Source: Flavimobilis marinus (GTDB lineage Bacteria; Actinomycetota; Actinomycetes; Actinomycetales; Cellulomonadaceae). Taken from it: DNA of 64,000 nucleotides. Below the pieces are notes generated by a model. It saw only the letters and a list, made by a program, of their open reading frames with translations, did no database searches and was not told the origin of the DNA. Positions 1 through 8,045 of the stretch are shown here, piece by piece (positions within the stretch are counted from its first letter, which is position 1; the number at the start of each line of letters is the position of its first letter). The DNA is taken from assembly GCF_900113055.1 (NCBI RefSeq), contig NZ_FONZ01000003.1, positions 1-64,000 on the forward strand, read 5' to 3'. Made by a program: the position numbers and the translations under genes.

Positions 1-1184
1 TGTGCGTTCATGGCGTGAAGGTCTTCGGTGGCGCTGGTGGCGGGGATGGCGTCAGCCCTCGCGGCGGTATTCGCGCCCAGGAGGTGCGTGAGCTCGGTCC
101 AGGACACCGTCACGGTCAGATGCGGCCTGACGGCCGGGGAACCATCGCGAGCAGAACCATCCCGCGCACCCCACGAGTCCTCGCCCACGGCACGGGCACC
201 TTCGGCGAGGCGATCGCCCGCCGGGCCCTGCTCATTGGTGGACCTGAACCGCCCCTCGTCCAGCGCTTGGCGGGCCAGCCCTGCCAGGGCGACCGCGCGC
301 CGCTTGGCCGGGCTCTGCGTGCAGCCCGGCTCGGCCGTGCCCATCACGGCCCCGAGCGCGGTGCGCACCAGCTGACCGTGCTCCTCGGCCAAGAAACCCT
401 GCACGTGGTACCCGCCGATCGTCGGCGACAGGTCCAGATGCTCACGCTCGGACGCGAGCCGGTAGCCCCGCTCGTCCGACTCAGGGTCAGCCACCACCGC
501 GAACCGGCGCGCGATCCGCGTGAAGTCACGCAAGGAGTGCCGTCCCGCCAAGCCCAGCAGCACGTCCTCACCACGCCGCGGCCGCGTTGGCCCGCCCTCG
601 ACCGCGCCACCAGCCCCGTCACCCGGCTCGCATTCAGCCTCCGACGACGCGCCGTCGCCCTCCGGCGACGCCGCCTCCGACTCGAGGACCGCGGTCAGCG
701 CCTCCAACCGCGCCTGCGACGTGGCCGCGATGCCCACCACGATCCCCACCTGCTCGGGTGTCACCACCCCGGCCCGGCTGGCTTCAGCGGTGGCGGTCAG
801 GTGATCGCGCAGCACCCGCGCGGTGCGCACATCCCTGCGCGCCGAACCCAACGACACGCGCTCACGCGAGGCCAGCCAGTGCGCCACAGTCCGCACCGGC
901 TCGCTCGCCCACAGGCCATCGGCGTCGATCTGCCCGATCAAGCCCAGACGCTGCGCACCCAGACGATCGACCACCGCCCGCACCCGCGGGGAGAGCTCCA
1001 TCGCCAACCCGCCGTCCATCACCCGCGGGTCAACGGCGGTCAGCTGTTCGACCACAGCCTCCAGCTCCTCGACCAACGCCAGCACACCAACCACAGCACC
1101 CGCACCCGCACCCGCACCCGCACCCGCACCCGCACCCGCACTAACAGCACGCGAATCGCGCACATCATTGTTCACGTCGCCCAC
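1..1184 (-). CDS. DUF222-type HNH endonuclease-like protein, partial (C-terminus outside window)
   Basis: An open minus-strand frame runs from a GTG at 1184 (AGGGGG about 9 nt upstream) off the left edge, so the C-terminal part, where an HNH nuclease domain would lie, is not visible. The N-terminus has an Ala-Gly repeat, then helical sequence typical of the actinobacterial DUF222 domain (ALVEELEAVVEQLTAVDPRV, IGQIDADGLW, LVRTALGAVM, AGLARQALDEGRF). DUF222-HNH proteins are multicopy in Micrococcales and of uncertain role, often treated as mobile or selfish. The Ala-Gly stretch is coded by a perfect hexamer repeat. DUF222 is an assignment from family resemblance; nuclease activity is inferred and cannot be judged here. 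Confidence 0.8.
   Translation of the reverse strand, partial: MGDVNNDVRDSRAVSAGAGAGAGAGAGAGAVVGVLALVEELEAVVEQLTAVDPRVMDGGLAMELSPRVRAVVDRLGAQRLGLIGQIDADGLWASEPVRTVAHWLASRERVSLGSARRDVRTARVLRDHLTATAEASRAGVVTPEQVGIVVGIAATSQARLEALTAVLESEAASPEGDGASSEAECEPGDGAGGAVEGGPTRPRRGEDVLLGLAGRHSLRDFTRIARRFAVVADPESDERGYRLASEREHLDLSPTIGGYHVQGFLAEEHGQLVRTALGAVMGTAEPGCTQSPAKRRAVALAGLARQALDEGRFRSTNEQGPAGDRLAEGARAVGEDSWGARDGSARDGSPAVRPHLTVTVSWTELTHLLGANTAARADAIPATSATEDLHAMNA
1096..1140. repeat. (GCACCC)7.5 hexanucleotide tandem repeat inside the DUF222 gene
   Basis: Seven and a half perfect copies of GCACCC. Read on the minus strand they code for alternating Ala-Gly near the N-terminus of the DUF222 protein. The unit is a multiple of three, so slippage would lengthen or shorten the Ala-Gly tract without a frameshift. 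Confidence 0.95.
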
Positions 1185-1340
1185 TGCTATTCACCCCCTG
1201 CGGTCACCGAATCACTAGGACCACGCTATCGAACGGACGTTCGAGGGGCAAGAGGAAAAGCGCAATTCACAGAAATCTGTGGACAAGTTCAGAAGCGCAT
1301 TCCCTGTGGAGGGAGCAAGAGCACAATTATCCACAGGGCC
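1185..1340. promoter_or_regulatory. Intergenic stretch with DnaA-box-like sites
   Basis: About 156 bp between the DUF222 start and the SGNH stop, visibly richer in A/T than its surroundings. It holds TGTGGACAA (1278-1286, reverse of TTGTCCACA), a partial TGTGGAGGG (1305-1313) and a perfect TTATCCACA (1327-1335). These match DnaA-box consensus forms. No dnaA, dnaN or parAB gene is nearby, so this is not evidence of an origin. The upstream part must hold the DUF222 promoter. Confidence 0.4.
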
Positions 1341-2597
1341 TTACGGCCGACGCCGCGCAGCACCGCGCTCGAGACGCCGTCGCGACAGCACCACCCACGC
1401 CACCGCCCCGGGCGCCAGGAGCAACGTGACCACCCGCAGCCACCCCGAATACGTCGCAGTCCACGGCTTCTCGCCACCGTCGCCGTCGCCACCGTCACCG
1501 TCGCCCCTGTCACCGTCGGCGGCGACCGGCTGGCCCGAACCGAGCACACTGTCAGCCTGCGCCACGGCGAGCGCCTCGGCCGCCGACCACGGCACGACGA
1601 CGTCCGCGAGCGCCGCGTACCCCTGCGCGGTCGGGTGCAGCAGCTCGCGCCCGAGAGCCTCCGGGTCCTGCAGCAGCTCGAGCACGTCGGCCGGGCTCGA
1701 CGGCCAGTGCACGAGCGGATCCCCGCTGCACGCCGTGCGCCCGGCGAACGCCTCCTCCACACCGTCGACCAGATACACCGCGCGACCGTCGCCCGCCGCC
1801 GCAGTCACCGCCGCCTCGATCGCGTCGTTGAGCCCGCCGACGATCTCCCGGGCGAGGACCAGCTCGTCGTCGTCGAACCCGAGGCACAGCACCTGCGCGC
1901 TCTCGGGCAGCAGCTGCGGGTACGGCACGACGATGACGGGCGCTACCGCGCCGTCGCGCGCGGCGCGCATGGCCTCGGTGTTGAGTGCCGCGTCGACCGC
2001 GCGGTAGGCGTCCGCCAGCTCGCCCTCGAGCTCGCCGATCGCGGCGAACGTCGCGTCCCGCAGGGCCGGCTGCCCCGCGCAGGACGCATCCGCCAGCGCG
2101 CACTGGCCGACGAGGTCCACGAACCCGATGTCGTTGCCACCGGTCGTCACGATCGCCGCACCCGGCACGACGTCACCCAGCTGGTCGAGCTGCGCAGGCA
2201 CCCCCGCACGCGACGCGGCGGTGATGTGCTCGGTCACCGCACCCGAGCACGCGACGTTGAGCGCCTTCCCGCCCGACACGTCGCTCGCCGCACCCGGCGA
2301 GGCCGCGACCGCCGCGACCACGCCCGTCGCGGCATCGCTGCGATGACAGGCCTCGAGCACAGCCGAATCGCCAGGGAGATAGCCGCCCGCGCCCTCCCCG
2401 GACGCGAACGAGTCACCGAGAACGACGGCCGGGCCGGTCGTCAGCCCGACGCGCAGCGGATCCATCGGCGCGGCCTGCGGGTCGTCGGTGGCGCCCTTCC
2501 CGCCTCCCCCGCCGGAGCACGCCCCGAGCGCGAGCGCCAGCGCCACGAGCACGGCCGCGCTCCGCCCTCGCAGCCGCGCACCGGTCGAGACCTTCAC
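1341..2597 (-). CDS. SGNH/GDSL hydrolase lipoprotein with C-terminal membrane anchor
   Basis: A 418-residue exported esterase/lipase-like protein. A lipobox ending LGAC puts the lipidated Cys at residue 27. SGNH blocks are visible: GDSFASGEG at 61-69 (Ser nucleophile), TTGGNDIGF (block III Gly/Asn), and HPTAQGYA late in the protein (block V His). A hydrophobic segment followed by SRRRLERG near the C-terminus looks like a transmembrane anchor with an inside-positive stop, unusual together with a lipid anchor. The start overlaps the rsmI stop by 4 nt, so it is probably translated from the same message. Substrate cannot be inferred. Confidence 0.85.
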   Translation of the reverse strand: MKVSTGARLRGRSAAVLVALALALGACSGGGGGKGATDDPQAAPMDPLRVGLTTGPAVVLGDSFASGEGAGGYLPGDSAVLEACHRSDAATGVVAAVAASPGAASDVSGGKALNVACSGAVTEHITAASRAGVPAQLDQLGDVVPGAAIVTTGGNDIGFVDLVGQCALADASCAGQPALRDATFAAIGELEGELADAYRAVDAALNTEAMRAARDGAVAPVIVVPYPQLLPESAQVLCLGFDDDELVLAREIVGGLNDAIEAAVTAAAGDGRAVYLVDGVEEAFAGRTACSGDPLVHWPSSPADVLELLQDPEALGRELLHPTAQGYAALADVVVPWSAAEALAVAQADSVLGSGQPVAADGDRGDGDGGDGDGGEKPWTATYSGWLRVVTLLLAPGAVAWVVLSRRRLERGAARRRP

Positions 2598-3445
2598 GAC
2601 GACGCCCCCGCCCCGCGCGCCGCCACGGCAGCCGCGTAGAGCTCACGCTTCCCGGTGCCGGCCATGCGCGCGACGTCGGCGACCGCGTCCTTGAGCCGCT
2701 CCCCGCCGTCGGCGCGCGTGAGGACCTCGGTGACCAGGTCCGCCGTCGTGAGCTCGGTGCGGGCCGGCGCACCGGCGACGACGACGCAGATCTCCCCACG
2801 GAGCTGTTCGGCCGCGGCACGCTCGGCGAGATCCCCCAGGCCGCCGCGCAGGACCTCCTCGTGCGTCTTGGTCAGCTCTCGGCACACGGCAGCGGCGCGC
2901 TCGGGCCCGAAGGCCTCGGCCATCGCCCCGAGGGTCGCGGCGATCCTGTGGGGGGACTCGAAGAACACCATGGTCCGGCGCTCGTGCACGAGCTCGGTGA
3001 ACGCGCTCGCCCGCTCGCCCGTCTTGCGCGGCGGGAACCCCTCGAAGCTGAACCGGTCGGTCGCGAGCCCCGAGACCGCGAGCGCCGTCAGCACCGCGCT
3101 CGGGCCGGGTGCGGAGGTGATGGTCAGGTCCCGCTCGACGGCCCGCGCGACGATCCGATAGCCGGGGTCGGAGACCGTGGGCATCCCGGCGTCCGTCACG
3201 ATGACGACCGTCCCACCACCCTCGACGACGTCGAGCAGCTCGTCGGCCCGAGCCGTCTCGTTGTGCTCGTGGTAGCTGACGATGCGCCCGCCGACGCGCA
3301 GCCCGAGGCGCCCCGCGAGCGCCAGGAGGCGGCGGGTGTCCTCGGCAGCGACGACGTCGGCCGTGGTGAGGAGGTCGCGCAGGCGGGGCGAGGCGTCGGC
3401 GACGTCCCCGATGGGAGTCGCGGCGAGGACGAGGCGGCCAGTCAT
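2594..3445 (-). CDS. rsmI: 16S rRNA (cytidine1402-2'-O)-methyltransferase RsmI
   Basis: A 283-residue SAM-dependent methyltransferase of the tetrapyrrole-methylase fold that 2'-O-methylates C1402 in the decoding centre of 16S rRNA. Visible family features: the N-terminal LAATPIGDVADAS segment, EDTRR at 35-39, TDAGMPTVSDPG at 84-95 (SAM site) and GPSAVLTALAVSGL. Length is normal for the family. It is divergent from a protein O-mannosyltransferase gene, an arrangement common in Actinobacteria; 58 bp separate the starts and must hold both promoters. Confidence 0.95.
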   Translation of the reverse strand: MTGRLVLAATPIGDVADASPRLRDLLTTADVVAAEDTRRLLALAGRLGLRVGGRIVSYHEHNETARADELLDVVEGGGTVVIVTDAGMPTVSDPGYRIVARAVERDLTITSAPGPSAVLTALAVSGLATDRFSFEGFPPRKTGERASAFTELVHERRTMVFFESPHRIAATLGAMAEAFGPERAAAVCRELTKTHEEVLRGGLGDLAERAAAEQLRGEICVVVAGAPARTELTTADLVTEVLTRADGGERLKDAVADVARMAGTGKRELYAAAVAARGAGASS

Positions 3446-3503
3446 GCGCCCAGCCTGCCACCTGCCTCCCCCACAGCGGAGATCGTCCCCCTACGATGAC
3501 CAC

Positions 3504-5264
3504 GTGACGTCGCCCGAAACGCCGCCGACCGGCACGGCCCGCCCCTGGATCCCCGTCCGGCCCACCGGCTCGGTCGAGGCCGAGGAGTACGACGACGCCC
3601 CCGACGAGCGCCCCGAGGACGCGGACGCCGACCACCCCGCGTTTCCCGCCCCGGCCGTGGACCACACGCCCGTCCCGGTGCCGCACCGCGAGCGCCTGCT
3701 CGTCGCGCTCCTCGGTGAGCGCCGGCTGCGGCTGGGGTCGACAGCGCGCGACCGGTTGTGGGCGTGGCTCGGCCCGCTGCTCGTCACCGTCGTCGCCGCA
3801 GTCGCTCGGCTGTGGGACCTGGCCCGGCCGCACACCCTCGTGTTCGACGAGACCTACTACGTCAAGCAGGCGTACACGCTGCTGATGGTCGGGTACGACG
3901 CCGAGTGGCCCGAGGAGCCGAACCCCGCGTTCGAGGCAGGCAACCGCGACATCTTCCTCGACAAGGCCGACTACGTCGTCCACCCACCCGTCGGGAAGTG
4001 GATGATCGCAGCGGGCATGCGCCTGGGGGGCGCCGACAACCCGTGGGCGTGGCGACTGACGACCGCCCTCGTCGGGATCGCCGCCGTCTTCCTCGTCGCC
4101 TGGGTCGCGCGACGCCTGTTCGCCTCGACGCTCGCGGGGATCATCGCGGGCGGGTTGTTCGCGATCGACGGCGTCGGGATCGTGCACGCCCGCACGGGGC
4201 TGCTCGACTCGATGGTGATGTTCTGGGCCCTGGTCGCGTTCGTGCTGCTCATCCTCGACCGCGAGCACTCACGACGTCGCCTCGCGGCACGGGTGGGCGC
4301 GCGGCTCGACGCCGGCCTGCCGCTCGGCAGGTTCGGTCCCTCGATGGGCATCCGCTGGTACCGGCTGGCGGCCGCCGTCGCCCTGGGCCTGTGCATCGGC
4401 ACCAAGTGGTCGGGCCTGTACTTCCTCGCCGTGTTCGCGCTCATGTCGGTCGCCTGGGACGCGTCCGCACGCCGCACGGTCGGCATCCGGATGTGGCCGC
4501 TCGCGGCACTCGTGCGGGACGCGATCCCCGCGTTCTTCGTCGTCGTCCCCGTCGCCGCGCTCACGTACCTGGCGAGCTGGGCGGCCTGGTTCACCAACGA
4601 CCGCTCCTACCTGCGCACGTGGGCCGCGGACCACCCGACGGCCGGCGTGCAGTGGCTCCCCGAGGCGCTGCGGTCCCTGTGGGAGTACCACGGCCGCATG
4701 TGGCGCTTCCACAACGGCCTGACCAGCGACCACACGTATGAGGCGCACCCGCTCGGGTGGCTCGTGCAGTGGCGGCCGACGTCGTTCTACTACGAGTCCC
4801 AGGCCAAGGGCGAGGCGATCCCGACCGGCGGGGTGTGCGCGTGGGAGAAGTGCTCGCAGGTCATCACGTCGGTGGGCAACCCGCTGATCTGGTGGCTCGC
4901 GACGGCGGCGGTGCTACTCGCGCTCGTCCTCGTCGGCGCGCGGCTCGACTGGCGGGGCGTCGCCGTGCTCAGCGGGATCGTGGCCGGGTGGCTGCCGTGG
5001 CTCGCCTACGCGCACCGCACGATCTTCACCTTCTACACCATCGCGTTCGCGCCGTTCATGTACCTGACGCTCACCTACGTCGCGGTGAGCCTCTGGGAGC
5101 TCACGGCGGACCACCCCCGACGCCGCAAGCGCCTGCGCACGGCCGGGATCGTCGTCGGCAGCCTCGTGGTGGCGTTCAGCCTGTTCTGGTACCCGATCTG
5201 GACCGGGTGGAACGTGCCCACCGGGTTCTGGCGGGCGCACATGTGGCTGCGGAGCTGGATCTAG
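3504..5264 (+). CDS. Protein O-mannosyltransferase (PMT family, GT39)
   Basis: A 586-residue polytopic membrane glycosyltransferase that uses polyprenyl-phosphate mannose to O-mannosylate secreted proteins. An acidic/proline-rich cytoplasmic N-terminus of about 75 residues precedes the first membrane segment; VFDETYYVKQA carries the Asp115-Glu116 pair that is catalytic in this family. Many hydrophobic segments follow, with the conserved KWMIAAGMRLGG and FTNDRSYLRTW loops. GTG 3504 was chosen because it directly precedes the conserved part; the frame is open further upstream, but that portion overlaps the rsmI gene. It meets the next gene convergently 10 bp after its stop. Confidence 0.93.
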   Translation: MTSPETPPTGTARPWIPVRPTGSVEAEEYDDAPDERPEDADADHPAFPAPAVDHTPVPVPHRERLLVALLGERRLRLGSTARDRLWAWLGPLLVTVVAAVARLWDLARPHTLVFDETYYVKQAYTLLMVGYDAEWPEEPNPAFEAGNRDIFLDKADYVVHPPVGKWMIAAGMRLGGADNPWAWRLTTALVGIAAVFLVAWVARRLFASTLAGIIAGGLFAIDGVGIVHARTGLLDSMVMFWALVAFVLLILDREHSRRRLAARVGARLDAGLPLGRFGPSMGIRWYRLAAAVALGLCIGTKWSGLYFLAVFALMSVAWDASARRTVGIRMWPLAALVRDAIPAFFVVVPVAALTYLASWAAWFTNDRSYLRTWAADHPTAGVQWLPEALRSLWEYHGRMWRFHNGLTSDHTYEAHPLGWLVQWRPTSFYYESQAKGEAIPTGGVCAWEKCSQVITSVGNPLIWWLATAAVLLALVLVGARLDWRGVAVLSGIVAGWLPWLAYAHRTIFTFYTIAFAPFMYLTLTYVAVSLWELTADHPRRRKRLRTAGIVVGSLVVAFSLFWYPIWTGWNVPTGFWRAHMWLRSWI

Positions 5265-5274
5265 CCCCGGGTCT

Positions 5275-5688
5275 TTAGTTCAGCTCGGCGAGCAACGCCT
5301 GCACCCGGGCGTCGATGTCGTCCCGCACGAGCCGCATGCGCTCGGCGCCCTCGATGCCGCGCTCGGACGGCTCGTCGGTCTCCCAGGTCTCGATGGTCCC
5401 GCGCATCCCCTCGACGGGTTCGACGCGCGCCTCTCCGCCGATCACGACGACCCGGTCCGCGCGCCGGAGCAGGTCCGGGTCGATCGCGCGGGGCGTCTCG
5501 CCGGACATGTCGGCCCCGACCTCGGCGACGACGTCGGCCGACAGCGCGTTGATCGCCCCGCCCGGGCGGGTCCCGGCGGAGTGCACCTCGACCGCGTCGC
5601 CCGCGCGGTGCCGCGCGAGGGCCGCGGCCATCTGGGACTTGCCGCCGTTCTTGACGCACACGAACAGGACGGTGGGACGTTCGGTCAC
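5275..5688 (-). CDS. Low-molecular-weight phosphatase / arsenate reductase-like protein
   Basis: A 137-residue LMW-PTP-fold protein. The P-loop near the N-terminus reads CVKNGGKS (Cys11 to Ser18), matching C-x5-[R]-S except that the usual Arg is Lys17. The rest resembles ArsC/mycothiol-arsenate transferases ([26 protein letters not shown] with the acidic loop Asp). Known relatives either dephosphorylate tyrosine/small phosphates or form arseno-mycothiol adducts. No ars operon or efflux gene is adjacent, so an arsenic role is not supported by context. The gene is monocistronic and convergent with the PMT gene. Confidence 0.75.
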   Translation of the reverse strand: MTERPTVLFVCVKNGGKSQMAAALARHRAGDAVEVHSAGTRPGGAINALSADVVAEVGADMSGETPRAIDPDLLRRADRVVVIGGEARVEPVEGMRGTIETWETDEPSERGIEGAERMRLVRDDIDARVQALLAELN

Positions 5689-5814
5689 GGCGGGCTCCCG
5701 GGGAGTGATCAGGCTCAGGCGTGGTCAGGCGAGTCGGTCCCACGGTACCGGCGCGCACAGACCCGCGGGCCCGGAGAGACGATGGCCGTCCGGGCCCGCG
5801 GGCAACGGGGAGAG

Positions 5815-7200
5815 CTACGCGTCGGCGCCCTCGTCGGCGCCCTCGTCGGCGCCTTCGTCGGCGTGCTCGTCGTGGTCATGGTCGGCGTGGTCACCCTCAG
5901 CGTGGTCGTCGTGCGTGTGCGGGGCGGCACCCGTCACGCCGTTGAGCTCGTTCGGCGTCACGGTGAGGTCGCCGCTCAGCCAGATCTCACCGCTCTCGAT
6001 GTCCACGGCGTGCACCTTGTTGTTCGCGGGGTCGCTCACGTAGGCGGTCCCGTCGAACCAGAAGATCGTCGGGCGCGGCTCCTGCCACTCGGTCGGCTCC
6101 TCCCACGCGTCGATCACGGGGATCGACCGGACGAGCTCGCCCTTCTCGACGTCGATCACGTGCACCTGGCCGTCGGTGCCGAGCACGAGGCCGTTGCCCT
6201 CGTCGTCGCGGGCGAGCGAGCGGAAGGTGTAGCTCGACGGCAGGTCCACCAGGCGCAGGTCGCCGTCGACGGTGTCGATCAGCGCGACGCGCGTCGGGCG
6301 CTCCGGCTCGGCGTCGGGGTCGGACTTGTAGTCGCCGAGGACGACCGTGGACTCCTCGCTGCCGGCCTGGTTGCCGATCCGCCCGTAGGCGTCGGGGCTC
6401 TGGACCTTGGTGATCTCGCCGCCCCGGACGACCAGGGCGCCGTCCTCGCAGCCGATCACCACGGCCTCGCCGGCGGCGACAGCCTCACCGTGCACGCCCG
6501 GGCACTCGTCCGACGACGCCAGCTCGGCACCGGTGGCGTCGAGCACCTGGATGCCGGTCCGCGCGTCCTCGGTGCCGACGGACACGACGAAGGTGCCGTC
6601 CGTCAGCTCGACCGCGACGCCGTGGTGGGCGTCCGGGGAGGTGAACTCGCGCACGTCGGTGGCGGCGTCCAGCCCACCGGCGATCTCGGTCGAGTCGAGG
6701 ACGACGACCTTGGCCGTGGCGTCGTCGAACAGTGCGGTGCGGCCCTCGTGCACGACGGCGTGGCCCGGCTTGGCCGCCGCGTAGGTCACGTCGGTCAGGG
6801 CGGGGGCAGCGCGATAGAAGTGGTCGTGGTTGCCGTGCGGCTCGGCCCAGGTGCCGGCGTCGAGCACCTGGAACCCGCCCGCGACCGACACGAGCGCGTG
6901 CCGGCCGTCGCCCGCGGCGTTGATCCGGTTGAAGCCCTCGAGCGGCAGGTCGCTGACGAGCTCGAGCGTCTGGGCGTCGAGGACCTGGATCCCCCCGTCG
7001 TAGGTGAGGACGAGACGCGGGCCGGGGCCGGCGGCCTCGGCGGGCAGGGCGTCCTCGGCCGGGGCGGAGGCGGACGCCGACGGCGCGGTGGTCGGGCTCG
7101 GCGTCGAGGCGGACTCGGAGGCCTGGCCGCAGGCAGCGAGCAGGACGAGCGGCAGCACCCCGGCCAGGGCGAAGGCGGAACGCATGGTGCGAGATGTCAT
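5815..7200 (-). CDS. AztD-like zinc metallochaperone lipoprotein
   Basis: A 461-residue exported lipoprotein (lipobox LAAC, Cys24). The body is a series of short beta-propeller-like repeats (LVLTYDGGIQVLDAQTLELV, ARTGIQVLDATGAEL, VHVIDVEKGEL, VHAVDIESGEI). A His/Asp-rich tail (HTHDDHAEGDHADHDHDEH) followed by ADEG repeats is an obvious metal-binding segment. This pattern fits AztD, the periplasmic Zn chaperone that normally feeds the AztABC transporter. No aztABC genes are present here. Two Zur-like palindromes lie upstream, supporting zinc-dependent repression. Start ATG 7200 lacks a close Shine-Dalgarno; ATG 7185 is an alternative. Confidence 0.75.
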   Translation of the reverse strand: MTSRTMRSAFALAGVLPLVLLAACGQASESASTPSPTTAPSASASAPAEDALPAEAAGPGPRLVLTYDGGIQVLDAQTLELVSDLPLEGFNRINAAGDGRHALVSVAGGFQVLDAGTWAEPHGNHDHFYRAAPALTDVTYAAAKPGHAVVHEGRTALFDDATAKVVVLDSTEIAGGLDAATDVREFTSPDAHHGVAVELTDGTFVVSVGTEDARTGIQVLDATGAELASSDECPGVHGEAVAAGEAVVIGCEDGALVVRGGEITKVQSPDAYGRIGNQAGSEESTVVLGDYKSDPDAEPERPTRVALIDTVDGDLRLVDLPSSYTFRSLARDDEGNGLVLGTDGQVHVIDVEKGELVRSIPVIDAWEEPTEWQEPRPTIFWFDGTAYVSDPANNKVHAVDIESGEIWLSGDLTVTPNELNGVTGAAPHTHDDHAEGDHADHDHDEHADEGADEGADEGADA

Positions 7201-7266
7201 GGGCGGTCGACCGGGACGCGGCAGCGTTCCCGATCGCTCCTCTCTGGTTCGATGACGACACGTAGT

Positions 7267-7281
7267 TAAGAACCGTTCTCA
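7267..7281. promoter_or_regulatory. Zur-like operator 1
   Basis: TAAGAACCGTTCTCA, a near-perfect 15-bp palindrome (6 of 7 arm pairs) of the TGAnAAnnnTTnTCA type. It lies 66 bp upstream of the AztD-like start in the divergent promoter region. Zur control is inferred from motif form and the zinc-related gene. Confidence 0.5.
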
Positions 7282-7309
7282 TGAACGGCGTCGAGATGAC
7301 GGTAGAGAG

Positions 7310-7324
7310 TGAGAATCATTATCG
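7310..7324. promoter_or_regulatory. Zur-like operator 2
   Basis: TGAGAATCATTATCG, matching the actinobacterial Zur box pattern TGAnAAtnATTaTCA with 5 of 7 arm pairs. Its centre is 43 bp (about four helical turns) from operator 1, so two Zur dimers could bind the same face of the DNA. It lies 55 bp before the start of the divergent ABC ATPase gene. Confidence 0.6.
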
Positions 7325-7379
7325 TCAAGCGGTGGTCCGACAGGGCGGTCCCACCCCGCCCCCGCCTAGGCTGACGTCC

Positions 7380-8045
7380 GTGAGCACCGCGCCGACATCG
7401 CCCGCCGTCCATGTCGAGGCCGCGACCGTGGTCCACGGGACCGTCCAGGTCCTCGGCCCGGTCACCGTGACCGTCCCGACCGGCACCAGCCTCGTGGTCG
7501 CCGGGACCAACGGCAGCGGCAAGTCCACGCTCCTCGCACTGGTCGCCGGCACCCTCCTGCCGCGCACGGGCAGCGTCGAGACGCTCGGCCGCCCCGCGCA
7601 CGAGACGCGCGTCACCGCCCGCGAGCGGTTGTCGGTCCTCACCGGCGGCTTCGGCGCCTACCGCGAGCTCACGGTGCGCGACCACTTCCGGCTCATGTCC
7701 GCCGGTTGGCGCCTGGGCGCGCAGGCGGGGACGTCCGACGACGCGGTCGTCGGCGACCTGCTCGACCGCACCGAGCTGGCCTCGGTGGGCGACCAGCTGC
7801 CGCACGAGCTGTCGTCGGGCGAGTCGCAGATGCTCTCCCTGGTGTCCGCGTGCTTCCGCCCGAGCGACCTCCTCCTCGTCGACGAGCCCGAGCAGCGCCT
7901 CGACGCCCGGTGGCGCGCGCAGGCGGTCGAGCTCCTGCGCGACGCCCGCACGTCGGGCCGCACGCTGGTGGTCGCCACGCACGACCCGACCTTCCGCGAG
8001 GCCCTCGCCGACGTCGAGCTGGTGCTCGAGCCCCGCGCCCGATGA
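7380..8045 (+). CDS. ABC transporter ATP-binding protein
   Basis: A 221-residue ATPase subunit with Walker A GTNGSGKST, signature LSSGESQ, Walker B LLLVDEPEQ and the H-loop VATHDPT. GTG 7380 was chosen because it begins the conserved domain; an ATG 99 nt upstream would run the frame through both Zur-like boxes. Its stop overlaps the start of a polytopic membrane protein (ATGA), so the two probably form one transporter. No substrate-binding protein accompanies them, which suggests export or an ABC-2-type system. The shared upstream region raises the possibility of zinc control, but this is inference. Confidence 0.88.
   Translation: MSTAPTSPAVHVEAATVVHGTVQVLGPVTVTVPTGTSLVVAGTNGSGKSTLLALVAGTLLPRTGSVETLGRPAHETRVTARERLSVLTGGFGAYRELTVRDHFRLMSAGWRLGAQAGTSDDAVVGDLLDRTELASVGDQLPHELSSGESQMLSLVSACFRPSDLLLVDEPEQRLDARWRAQAVELLRDARTSGRTLVVATHDPTFREALADVELVLEPRAR

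Noticed and set aside
1096-1140. Hexamer array as a CRISPR or centromere-like repeat
   Set aside because: No spacers, unit of 6 bp, and fully explained as Ala-Gly codons in the DUF222 gene.
1278-1335. Replication origin from DnaA-like boxes
   Set aside because: No dnaA, dnaN, recF, gyrB, rnpA or parAB near, and only three boxes, one of them partial.
15-2639. Very long plus-strand open frame of 874 codons
   Set aside because: It is antisense to the DUF222 and SGNH genes, has no domain, is Arg/Pro-rich and runs through the hexamer repeat; long antisense frames are expected at this GC content.
5818-5865. Minisatellite at the end of the AztD-like gene
   Set aside because: Three to four ADEG codon repeats within the coding region; explained as an acidic tail, not a separate element.
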